Below, piece after piece: positions 1 to 6,517 of a stretch of 7,540 bases of DNA. The stretch is from Phycisphaerales bacterium UBA1845 (GTDB lineage: Bacteria > Planctomycetota > Phycisphaerae > UBA1845): assembly GCA_002338715.1 (NCBI GenBank), contig DDIR01000082.1:50375-57914 (forward strand). The letters run 5' to 3'. The translations under genes and the position numbers were made by a program. Below the pieces are notes generated by a model. The model had not been told where the DNA came from. It was given only the letters and a program-made list of their open reading frames with translations, and did no database searches. The number at the start of each line of letters is the position of its first letter. Positions within the stretch are counted from its first letter, which is position 1.

Positions 1-734
1 CGGCAGGTTTGTTCTTCATGGCCCGCAACCTGGCGCTGTCGATCATCCAGCAGGCCATCGGCGCGATCGGGCAGGTCATGTTCGCCGTCTTCAGCGCCGT
101 GCAGAACGATCAAGCCGCCCTTCGCTCCGGTTACCTCAACGGAACGCGATGCCTGAGCGTGCTCATCTTCCCCGCGATCGCCGGCATGATCGCCATCAGC
201 CCGGAAGCCGTTCCCATTCTGCTCCAGCAAGAGTGGCACGGCATCACGCCGATTATCCAGATCGTATCGCTGCAAGGCATCGTCCTCTGCACAAACGCGG
301 GGATCAGTCCGATTGTGCTGGCGGCTGGTCATAGCAGACTGCTGCTGATTTTGAACATGTTCCGTATGTGCGTGACAGTTATTTCGGTGCTTGTCGGATG
401 CGGCTGGGGCGTGGAGGGCGTGGCGATCGCCTGGACAGTTGCGGTCTTCGCCTGGGCCCCGATCGAAATGTGGTTTGCATGCCGGTTGGCCGGTATGAAG
501 CTTATAACCGTCTACGCGAACATCCTGCGTCCGATGCTGGCTGCGACTGTGGCGGCCAACGTCGTTCACCTATTCGTATGGCAGTGCGCCCCTGCATTTG
601 GATCTGCGACCAAACCGCTCGTCGTGGTTGAAACGATCATCGGCGCGGGCGTTTACGCGATCTTGACCGCAGTCCTCGATAGGGATACGCTGAAAAAGTT
701 AAGGAACGACCTGACGCGCTCGTTTGCTTCTTGA
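1..734 (+). CDS. Wzx/MOP-family polysaccharide flippase, C-terminal part
   Basis: This is the C-terminal part of an inner-membrane lipid-linked oligosaccharide flippase of the MOP superfamily (WzxC/TuaB-like). Such proteins move undecaprenyl-linked repeat units from the cytoplasmic to the periplasmic face. The frame is open to the left edge, so the true start lies upstream; about 243 codons are visible, roughly half of a usual 450-500 residue flippase. Counting from the TTG at position 9, about seven hydrophobic segments are seen (near residues 8-31, 48-63, 83-105, 111-131, 135-158, 171-190 and 203-223). The stretch PEAVPILLQQEW followed by TPIIQIVSLQGI (65-91) matches the loop-helix typical of this family, as does WGVEGVAIAWTVA (133-145). 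The protein ends in a short basic tail. Its neighbours are glycan-synthesis genes, which fits the role. The substrate cannot be read from the sequence. The family call is firm. Confidence 0.85.
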   Translation, partial: AGLFFMARNLALSIIQQAIGAIGQVMFAVFSAVQNDQAALRSGYLNGTRCLSVLIFPAIAGMIAISPEAVPILLQQEWHGITPIIQIVSLQGIVLCTNAGISPIVLAAGHSRLLLILNMFRMCVTVISVLVGCGWGVEGVAIAWTVAVFAWAPIEMWFACRLAGMKLITVYANILRPMLAATVAANVVHLFVWQCAPAFGSATKPLVVVETIIGAGVYAILTAVLDRDTLKKLRNDLTRSFAS

Positions 735-760
735 TGCCTTGGTTTCCCTTGTTTTGAGAA

Positions 761-790
761 CGGACTGGACAACGTCCGGGCGCGGGCCCG
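761..790 (+). other. Two overlapping GC-rich hairpins in the gap after the flippase gene
   Basis: In the 105-bp gap, CGGAC (761-765) can pair with GTCCG (774-778) around an 8-nt loop. CGGGC (777-781) can pair with GCCCG (786-790) around a GCGG loop. The two stems share bases 777-778, so they compete. No T-run follows, so this is not a canonical intrinsic terminator. It could slow RNA polymerase or be chance in GC-rich DNA. I see no convincing promoter in the rest of the gap. Confidence 0.25.
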
Positions 791-839
791 AAGATACGAT
801 CGGTTCACTTTCACAATCCACGTCCATTCGGTGAACTCA

Positions 840-1595
840 ATGAGCCAATCGCGTATTTGTGTCTTGTCGGGCCGCTACCCTGCATCACGGTTCGCTTCGA
901 TCTACAACCACCGCGCCTACTGCAACCAACACGGGTATGCCTACATTCACTGCAATTGGCCCACCGGACAAGCCAACCCGTACCTAAACAAACTCGCGTA
1001 CATCCAGGAATACATCGACGCGTTCGACATGCTGTTCTGGATCGACGACGACGCGTTTTTTCTCAACATCGACAAACCGCTGACCGAGTTTATTCCGCCC
1101 GACGACCACTACCTGTCGATCTGTGCGAGCCCCGGTTTCAAGTCGCTCAAGACGTTCTTCAGCTCCGGTCAGTTTGTGCTGCGATGCAATGCGTTGGGCA
1201 AGGATTTTATCCGGTCGGCGATGGAACTCAGCGAGCAGACCGTCAAGGACTGGTGGAGCGAGGAATACGGGTTCTTTACCGGCGGCGACCAGGACCGCAT
1301 GGTCTACCTCTGCAACACCGATGATCGCTTCAAGGATGGTTATCAACTGTGGGACTACAAGCATTTCAACAGCCGAGCCGCCAACGTGTTTGGCGAAGAC
1401 CCGCACGACATTTTCATCCTTCATTTCACGGGGCGTAAACGCAAGAAAGCTGGCGACTACGCCCGCGTGCAAAAGCAGCTTCAACGCGGCCCCTCCCTCC
1501 TGACCAAGCCGCAGGAAGCGAGTCTCCGCCTGGTTGATCCGTTTCTGACCCGGGCCATTCGATTCGCCAAATCACGGATCAAGGCACGTGTTTGA
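840..1595 (+). CDS. GT34-like (GMA12/MNN10-type) DxD glycosyltransferase
   Basis: This is a probable soluble GT-A-fold glycosyltransferase that transfers a hexose from a nucleotide sugar in the cytoplasm. Numbering from the GTG at 831, WIDDDAFF (residues 70-77) is a clear metal- and nucleotide-binding DxD motif in its usual beta-strand context. It is followed by the family's downstream landmarks: SSGQFVLRCN (111-120), TGGDQDRMVYL (150-160) and FILHFTGRKR (195-204), in which the histidine is the expected late metal ligand. This order matches GMA12/MNN10 galactosyl- and mannosyltransferases (GT34). A related nucleotide-diphosphosugar transferase family is the main alternative. There is no signal peptide or membrane segment. 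About 250 residues is normal for the domain. I prefer ATG 840 to GTG 831 because GGTGA (830-834) sits five bases before it, while the GTG has no ribosome site. The gene overlaps the next one by 8 bp. Donor and acceptor are unknown. Confidence 0.72.
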   Translation: MSQSRICVLSGRYPASRFASIYNHRAYCNQHGYAYIHCNWPTGQANPYLNKLAYIQEYIDAFDMLFWIDDDAFFLNIDKPLTEFIPPDDHYLSICASPGFKSLKTFFSSGQFVLRCNALGKDFIRSAMELSEQTVKDWWSEEYGFFTGGDQDRMVYLCNTDDRFKDGYQLWDYKHFNSRAANVFGEDPHDIFILHFTGRKRKKAGDYARVQKQLQRGPSLLTKPQEASLRLVDPFLTRAIRFAKSRIKARV

Positions 1596-2472
1596 GTCGA
1601 TCAAGAACTGTTCCTCGGAGTTCACCCGTCGCTGCGGCTCGTATTTGAAACCGTTCGTCAGCCGAAATTGTTTCAATCCGAGCATTTTGCTGACTGGCGA
1701 TGAAACGCTGATCGCCTTCCGTGCATTTGGCGAAACGCGCACGAAACCGTTCCGAGCGTACTTGTTATCGACCAATGGACGCGAGTCTTCGGTGCTTGAT
1801 CTTTCGGAGGCGATGGAAAAGTTCGGTATCACCAACGTCGCCGACCCGAAGCTCTTTTCGATTGGCGGCGAGGCCTGGCTGACCTTCAACACCGGTTACT
1901 CCAAGACGATGAACCGGCTCTACATTTTGAAAGTCCGCCCGTCGCTGGAAGAACCGCGCGAATGCACCGTCGAGAACCGCCAGAAAGTCGAAAAGAACTG
2001 GGCGTTCTTTGAAGACCAAGGCGGCTTGCGGGCGTTGTATTCAATCGATCCGCTGGTGATCCTCGACGTCAATCGAGGGGCCAACGATGAGCTTCGTTTT
2101 CAAAAGTGTTTTGAAGCCGAGCGTCAACAGCGTCGCCCCCTGACCATCGGCACACCGATGATGAAATGCGACGACGGCTACATGTTCATCGCCCATCGCA
2201 AGGTTCAGTTTCTCGGCAAGCGCCTCTACTTTGGCGTCCCCGCGCATTTGCGAATTGCCGATGGATCGTATCGCATGGACCTCGGCGCCAAGCGGTTGAT
2301 CCACGATCGTCGATCCCTTTTGGGCAGCTGGCGAAAGCACAATCCCAACCTGATTTCATGCACGTACTTTTCAGGAATCGCACGAAACGGCGACGACGTT
2401 ATCCTGTCGTATGGGATCAACGACTTAACCTATGAATTCGCATCGGTGTCGGAGGGGTTCCTTTGGCCATAA
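1588..2472 (+). CDS. GH130/GT91/GT108-like five-bladed beta-propeller protein, putative mannoside-active enzyme
   Basis: The 294-residue soluble protein shows the motif series of the five-bladed propeller group that includes GH130 mannoside phosphorylases, fungal beta-1,2-mannosyltransferases (GT91) and Leishmania GT108. In order these are FNPSILL (29-35), IAFRAFG (42-48), VADPKLF (84-90, in the place of the EDPR-type motif), EKNWAFFE (135-142), LYSIDPLVIL (150-159), GTPMMKCDDGYMFIAHRK (188-205) and SYGIND (274-279). I infer transfer to, or phosphorolysis of, a mannoside-type linkage; biosynthesis is more likely given the glycosyltransferase neighbours. There is no signal peptide, which argues against an extracellular hydrolase. 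The GTG start at 1588 lies inside the last codons of the upstream gene (8-bp overlap), with only a weak AAGG/GGA upstream, so translational coupling is likely. The family assignment rests on motif memory, not alignment. Substrate, direction of reaction and catalytic activity are all unproven. Confidence 0.6.
   Translation: MFESIKNCSSEFTRRCGSYLKPFVSRNCFNPSILLTGDETLIAFRAFGETRTKPFRAYLLSTNGRESSVLDLSEAMEKFGITNVADPKLFSIGGEAWLTFNTGYSKTMNRLYILKVRPSLEEPRECTVENRQKVEKNWAFFEDQGGLRALYSIDPLVILDVNRGANDELRFQKCFEAERQQRRPLTIGTPMMKCDDGYMFIAHRKVQFLGKRLYFGVPAHLRIADGSYRMDLGAKRLIHDRRSLLGSWRKHNPNLISCTYFSGIARNGDDVILSYGINDLTYEFASVSEGFLWP
2451..2457 (+). promoter_or_regulatory. Strong ribosome binding site for the pyruvyl transferase gene
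   Basis: GGAGGGG lies within the last codons of the propeller gene. Its GGAGG core ends seven bases before the TTG at 2463. It is the clearest Shine-Dalgarno sequence in the window and decides the TTG start, which gives a 10-bp overlap with the upstream gene. Confidence 0.7.
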
Positions 2473-3296
2473 GAACCTATTACTGGTCAGATCGAATTCT
2501 GGGCAAGACCTGCCATCGTGCGCTTCGGACGTTTCGATTGCGGCCGTCCTACTTCTTCTCGACCGGAAATGCCGGCGACATTTTCGCGCGGGATTTGATC
2601 CGACACGTCTACAAGCAAGACGCCGTCAATGTAAACGACAGCGGAAACCGCCTTCTGTGCATTGGGTCGATCGGACATCGCATCAAAGCCGGCGACGTGT
2701 TGTGCGGCGTGGGTTGCAAGGACATTGAGTTGAGTTCCGTGGACCCGAAATCGATCACCATTTACGGGCTTCGCGGTCCGCATAGTTTGGAAAAGTTTAG
2801 GTCTGCCGGCTTTGATGTCAGCAACGTGAAGTTCCTCATGGACCCGGGGTTGATGATCCGATTCATGCTCGAACCCGATAGCGTGCCCGTCGTCAAGGGT
2901 CGCATCGCGTTCATCCCCCATTACCGCGAGCGCTATGAAGCCGCCCGGCGCATCGCTGGGAAACTCCATTTCATCGACATCGATGCCGATCCCATCACCG
3001 TCGGGAAGGAAATCCTTTCGAGCGAAGTCGTGCTCTCGTCATCACTGCATGGCATCATCTTCGCGCACGCACTCGGTCGGCCGGCGGTTCTGGTTCGTCC
3101 GGGAACACCCGAACCGCTGAGCAAATTCGAAGATTACTACCTGTCGGTCGATCTCCCGTTCACGCCGCCGCTCGATTCCGTCGACAACTTCAGCGCCTTG
3201 ATTCACGATCATTCACCACCTACATTGCACTTCGCACGAGAGGACTTCTATTTTCCGCCCCTCGCCGAGCTCAAAGATCGCGGAATCGCCATCTGA
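2463..3296 (+). CDS. Polysaccharide pyruvyl transferase family protein (ExoV/CsaB-like)
   Basis: Members of this family transfer an enolpyruvyl group from phosphoenolpyruvate to a hexose of a lipid-linked glycan, giving an acidic pyruvate ketal. The 277-residue protein shows the family landmarks: FSTGNAGDIFARDLI (32-46), CIGSIGHRIKAGDVLCGVG (66-84), YGLRGPHS (101-108), MDPGLM (126-131), FIPHY (150-154) and LSSSLHGIIFAHALGRP (191-207) with the conserved SLHG histidine at 196. The GT-B-like two-lobe arrangement and length fit ExoV-type enzymes. There is no signal peptide or membrane segment, as expected for a cytoplasmic enzyme. The start is TTG with a strong GGAGG, overlapping the previous gene by 10 bp. 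A hairpin follows the stop directly. The family is clear. Whether it makes a pyruvate ketal here, and on which sugar, is inferred; some family members may have other donors. Confidence 0.85.
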   Translation: MAIRTYYWSDRILGKTCHRALRTFRLRPSYFFSTGNAGDIFARDLIRHVYKQDAVNVNDSGNRLLCIGSIGHRIKAGDVLCGVGCKDIELSSVDPKSITIYGLRGPHSLEKFRSAGFDVSNVKFLMDPGLMIRFMLEPDSVPVVKGRIAFIPHYRERYEAARRIAGKLHFIDIDADPITVGKEILSSEVVLSSSLHGIIFAHALGRPAVLVRPGTPEPLSKFEDYYLSVDLPFTPPLDSVDNFSALIHDHSPPTLHFAREDFYFPPLAELKDRGIAI

Positions 3297-3298
3297 TT

Positions 3299-3330
3299 GG
3301 TCGTTGAAACGACCCTTCGAATCTTCGAAT
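3299..3330 (+). other. Hairpin plus 8-bp tandem repeat in the 35-bp gap
   Basis: GGTCGT (3299-3304) pairs with ACGACC (3309-3314) around TGAA; one more T-A pair is possible if the loop shrinks. Directly after it, CTTCGAAT occurs twice in tandem (3315-3322 and 3323-3330). Each copy contains the palindrome TTCGAA, and the copies can fold as TTCGA (3316-3320) with TCGAA (3325-3329). The next base but one begins the ATG of the GT4 gene, so this element occupies its whole leader and no Shine-Dalgarno sequence is present. It may shape translation or mRNA processing between the two genes. No T-run makes it a standard terminator. Confidence 0.4.
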
Positions 3331-3331
3331 T

Positions 3332-4495
3332 ATGAAGCGTATTCTTCAAATCTCCTCGCGCCTGCCCTACCCGCTGGATGACGGTGGGCTGATCGCTTCG
3401 TGGAATCTATCACGCTGCCTGCACCACAACGGTTACCTGATTGATTTGCTTTGTTTCGCCCGCAGTTCCGAAGCTGTCGATGCCGGCCGGGAACCATTGT
3501 CAGCCGTCTTTGATTCGGTGACGGCTGTGATCAAGAACGTGGAGCGACAATACCCAAAGACGCTGCTTCGTTCACTGTTGAAAGGGTCCTCCTACTTCGT
3601 CGAAAAATTCTACGAAGACGAGTTGGCCGACCACATGCGCGCGGCTTATGCCCGCAACAAATACGCCGTCACCTTGATCGACAGCGCGTTCATGGGTGTG
3701 TACGCACCACGGGCGCGCGAACACGCCGAGGCGGCAGGCCGCGTCGTCGTCCGGGCGCACAACGTCGAGTTTGAATTGCTGGATCGGTTGGCCAAAGGTG
3801 AAAAGCGACCGTGGTATCGCCCGATTCTCAAACGCGAGGCGCGACTCTTCAAGAAGTTTGAACTTGCCCTCGTCGAAGAAGTCGACCGGGTGTGCATGAT
3901 CACGCAGCGCGATGCCGACGTATTCAAACAAGCTGGCTCAAAGATCGACCCGATGGTGCTCAGCCCATTTATCGACATGGATCGCTACAACACCGATGGC
4001 GATCAACTTCCCGAACCCGGGGCACTGGTGTGCGTGGGCAACATGGCCTGGATGCCGAATCGAAATGGCGTCCTGTGGTTTTGCGAGCAGGTTTGGCCGA
4101 AAGTTCGTGCTGCCCATCCTAAAGCGAAATTCTACATCGTCGGCAAGAACCCCCCGCCCGAAGTCAGCCGACTCGCGGGCAACGGCGTGGAAGTGACCGG
4201 ATACGTCGAGGACGAACGCCCCTACATCGCCAAGTCGCATCTCTTCATCGTCCCACTCTTGGAAGGTTCCGGGATCCGCATCAAAATCCTTACCGCGATG
4301 GCCATGGGACGCTCGGTCTTGTCCACGACAATCGGCGCGGAAGGCATCGAATGGGACGGTTTGAAAGTCTGCGACAAGCCGGAAGATTGGACCTCGGCGA
4401 TTGTTGAGCACCTGAACACACCGCCAACCATCAGCACCGATGCCGTAGAGCATATTCGCCGTCATTATGACTGGCGAAGAGAACTCGCCATCTAA
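3332..4495 (+). CDS. Glycosyltransferase family 4 (GT-B fold)
   Basis: This is a retaining GT-B glycosyltransferase that adds a sugar from a nucleotide donor to a growing lipid-linked glycan at the cytoplasmic face. The N-terminal acceptor lobe begins with ILQISSRLPYPLDDGG (4-19), including the usual glycine-rich turn, and contains RAHNVEFE (141-148), typical of the subgroup. The C-terminal donor lobe has LVCVGNMAWMPNRNGVLWF (232-250), FYIVGKNPP (267-275), TGYVED (289-294) and VPLLEGSGIRIKIL (307-320), followed by GAEGIEW (335-341). At residue 321 a threonine stands where the family usually has the second glutamate of the EX7E-type motif (KILEAMA becomes KILTAMA). The protein stops just after YDWRRELAI, slightly shorter than many relatives. 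ATG 3332 has no Shine-Dalgarno sequence. Family membership is firm; the transferred sugar is unknown and full activity is not certain. Confidence 0.88.
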   Translation: MKRILQISSRLPYPLDDGGLIASWNLSRCLHHNGYLIDLLCFARSSEAVDAGREPLSAVFDSVTAVIKNVERQYPKTLLRSLLKGSSYFVEKFYEDELADHMRAAYARNKYAVTLIDSAFMGVYAPRAREHAEAAGRVVVRAHNVEFELLDRLAKGEKRPWYRPILKREARLFKKFELALVEEVDRVCMITQRDADVFKQAGSKIDPMVLSPFIDMDRYNTDGDQLPEPGALVCVGNMAWMPNRNGVLWFCEQVWPKVRAAHPKAKFYIVGKNPPPEVSRLAGNGVEVTGYVEDERPYIAKSHLFIVPLLEGSGIRIKILTAMAMGRSVLSTTIGAEGIEWDGLKVCDKPEDWTSAIVEHLNTPPTISTDAVEHIRRHYDWRRELAI

Positions 4496-4646
4496 ACTTC
4501 GGGCATCGCTTCAACGAAGATTTGTAAGCAATTGTAACCTTCGCACAGAAGGGCCTACCCCGCGTGCAATTTCGCCAATGATTGACTAGTCTGTCGCCAC
4601 AGATGACTCGCCACCTCGCTCCAACGGGAGAAACAGGGACGACCTG
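4496..4646 (+). promoter_or_regulatory. Intergenic region with possible promoter and operator-like repeats before the GT-C-like gene
   Basis: This 151-bp gap contains no gene. TTGTAA occurs twice exactly 10 bp apart (4522-4527 and 4532-4537), one helical turn, as a protein-binding direct repeat might. CCTTC (4538-4542) pairs with GAAGG (4548-4552) around a GCACA loop, without a T-run. CTTCG (4497-4501) can pair with CGAAG (4515-4519) just after the GT4 stop codon. TTGACT (4582-4587) resembles a sigma-70 -35 box, but no good -10 box follows at 16-18 bp. A separate transcript for the downstream gene is possible but not shown. Confidence 0.25.
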
Positions 4647-6497
4647 ATGTGGATCACCTTGATATTCTGGTTTGGCTTGATTTTCGCGGGGGCTGTCGCC
4701 GTCAAACGATGGACGCCTGAAACCTTTCGCGGTGGACCGATGGCCGTGATTGCCGTCGGGTTTGTCGCGGCGCTTGCGATCCTCTCGCCTATCTCGATCC
4801 TCTGCTATGTCCTGCACCTGCCCGTCATCGTGTTTTCCCTCGCGTGCGTGCTCTTGATTCTGGGAGGGATCGTCGCCGCGACGAAGTGGGGATATTGGCC
4901 CCAGATGAAGTCGATGCTGCTTGGCCTGCTCTGCGTCGAGATGGCGTTTCTCTTGTTCGATATGGTCATGGGAGCCAGGGTCGGGGCGTTTCTGGCCGGT
5001 GACGCCCAGGTCCATTTGGCCCGCATCCGCTTCCTGCTTGCTCACGGTTTCAGCAATCAGGACCCATTCATCGAACTGCCGGGTTTCTTTGCGACATACC
5101 ACACGAACCTGTTTCACGCGCTGGAGGCAAGTTGCAGCCAACTGACCGGCATCGACTACCTTGGCGTCTGGTTCGCGAGTTGGGTGTGGAACAAGCTGAT
5201 GTTTGCGGCCGCCTTGTACTATTTGGCCTGGGTGGTGTTTGCAAATCGCTGGATCGCATGGGTGGTTGGGCTCTTCTTTCTGTTCATGAAATGCACGACG
5301 ACATATTCGGTCTATCCGAACCAAACCGGCATGAATGTGTTCGTCGCTTTGATCATCGCGTTCGCCATTCAGGTGTGCCGCAATCCGAATTCGATGATCG
5401 CGATCATCAGGTTGGCCGCGTGCACGCTTGTGTTGGGGCAATTCCACGGTCTGTACGTCGGATTCGCGTGCGTTGCGGTCGGGCCGATCCTGGCAATCGT
5501 AATGTGCCGAAAGGCCATCAAGCGCCAAGCCTCTTGGGGCATGGTTTCTCTGGCGCTGGTTGCACTCGCATTCGGAACACCTTTTGCATTGGTCGCCAAA
5601 TACGTCAAAGGTCCGCAGGAACAATCGCAAATAGCGGCTGACGCTAAAAACGACCCAACGAGCAATCAAGACGAAATCGATGGTGACAAGTTCCGAAGGC
5701 TCTCCAATGGGATGCAGATGGTTCGGCCGGAACGAATGATGGGAAATCGTCCGGCACTGGGAATCGCGCTCGTCATTCTGGGCGGAACGGTCACGCTGGT
5801 TGGACGCCGCCGACGCGAAGGATTGATGCTCTTGTCGATCTGGCTTACCGTCGCGTCTGCCTACTACTTTCCACCGTTCTGCACGCTGCTGCTTAAATTG
5901 CTCGGCGCGAAATGGATCCTGATGCGTATTGGCGGCATCTTGAGTATCTGTCTTTGGACCATGATCGTTGGCGGACTCTTGAGCCTGTTGCGACCACAGT
6001 TTGATTCATGGTGGAAGCGCGCATTCCTTTCACTTGCCGCACTGTTAATCGCCAATCACATTCCCTATCGTCAACCCGATTACAGTTGGTCAACATACTG
6101 GGAACGGGCAAAACAACCGAGCGCCTTACGGCACGCACAACTCAATGAGTTGCGCGAATCGGTGAAACTCCTGCGCGACGCAATTCCGGAAGGATCGGTG
6201 GTGTTGGCAGACGGGCGAGCAGGACGCAAACTCGTGATGCTTGCGGACTGCCACATTCTGGCACCGGACCGCAGCAGCCCCGGGGCGAATGCTTATCCGC
6301 AACGGCTGCTGGATCGAAAGAAACTGCTGAATCCCAAAACAGAATGGGGTGAAAGGAAGCGGTTGTTGGACAAGTATGGCATTCGCCACTTCCTGGTGAC
6401 GAACCAGACCGTCAAGTCAACAGGTTGGTTGAAGGGGCGCATCGTCAACCAGTGGCAATGCAGTTTCGGCGCCCTCCTCGAATTCAACACGAATTGA
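4647..6497 (+). CDS. Multi-spanning GT-C-like membrane protein, putative lipid-linked-sugar glycosyltransferase
   Basis: This 616-residue protein has a large hydrophobic part (residues 1-470) and a soluble C-terminal region (about 475-616). Membrane segments are visible near 2-20, 32-52, 55-77, 89-108, 172-198, 201-214, 228-243, 250-286, 297-317, 369-386, 392-412, 425-447 and 458-470. The first large loop holds GDAQVHLARI (118-127) and later DPFIELPG, TYHTNLFHALEA (150-161). An acidic residue before a histidine in this loop is the hallmark of GT-C transferases, which use polyprenyl-phosphate sugars at the outer face; D119 and H123 are the candidates. The tail reads like the periplasmic domain of such enzymes, with VVLADGRAGRKLVMLADC (518-535) and LLDKYGIRHFLV (573-584). 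A hydrophilic loop lies at 320-367. It could instead be a Wzy-like polymerase or ligase. ATG 4647 has only a weak upstream GGGA. A single-enzyme function cannot be fixed from the sequence. Confidence 0.65.
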   Translation: MWITLIFWFGLIFAGAVAVKRWTPETFRGGPMAVIAVGFVAALAILSPISILCYVLHLPVIVFSLACVLLILGGIVAATKWGYWPQMKSMLLGLLCVEMAFLLFDMVMGARVGAFLAGDAQVHLARIRFLLAHGFSNQDPFIELPGFFATYHTNLFHALEASCSQLTGIDYLGVWFASWVWNKLMFAAALYYLAWVVFANRWIAWVVGLFFLFMKCTTTYSVYPNQTGMNVFVALIIAFAIQVCRNPNSMIAIIRLAACTLVLGQFHGLYVGFACVAVGPILAIVMCRKAIKRQASWGMVSLALVALAFGTPFALVAKYVKGPQEQSQIAADAKNDPTSNQDEIDGDKFRRLSNGMQMVRPERMMGNRPALGIALVILGGTVTLVGRRRREGLMLLSIWLTVASAYYFPPFCTLLLKLLGAKWILMRIGGILSICLWTMIVGGLLSLLRPQFDSWWKRAFLSLAALLIANHIPYRQPDYSWSTYWERAKQPSALRHAQLNELRESVKLLRDAIPEGSVVLADGRAGRKLVMLADCHILAPDRSSPGANAYPQRLLDRKKLLNPKTEWGERKRLLDKYGIRHFLVTNQTVKSTGWLKGRIVNQWQCSFGALLEFNTN

Positions 6498-6517
6498 GAC
6501 GCGCCAATTTGAAGTCA

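Noticed and set aside
754..759. TTGAGA as a -35 box before the GT34-like gene
   Set aside because: No acceptable -10 box lies 16-18 bp downstream; that position falls in the GC-rich hairpins.
831..839. GTG at 831 as the start of the GT34-like gene
   Set aside because: It has no ribosome site, whereas ATG 840 has GGTGA at a suitable distance. The difference is only three residues and GTG cannot be fully excluded.
984..1484. A 166-codon open frame on the - strand
   Set aside because: It is antisense to the GT34-like gene, whose DxD and downstream motifs are on the + strand. No recognisable motif or start signal supports it.
4431..5669. A 412-codon open frame on the - strand
   Set aside because: It lies antisense to the GT-C-like gene and the gap before it. 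Its product is rich in Arg, Asp, His and Gln with no domain pattern, as expected for a shadow of a hydrophobic protein gene. The + strand product has clear membrane segments and motifs.
6481..6495. AATTC/GAATT inverted repeat at the end of the GT-C-like gene as a terminator
   Set aside because: The stem is only 5 bp, AT-rich, inside the coding sequence, and has no T-run after it.
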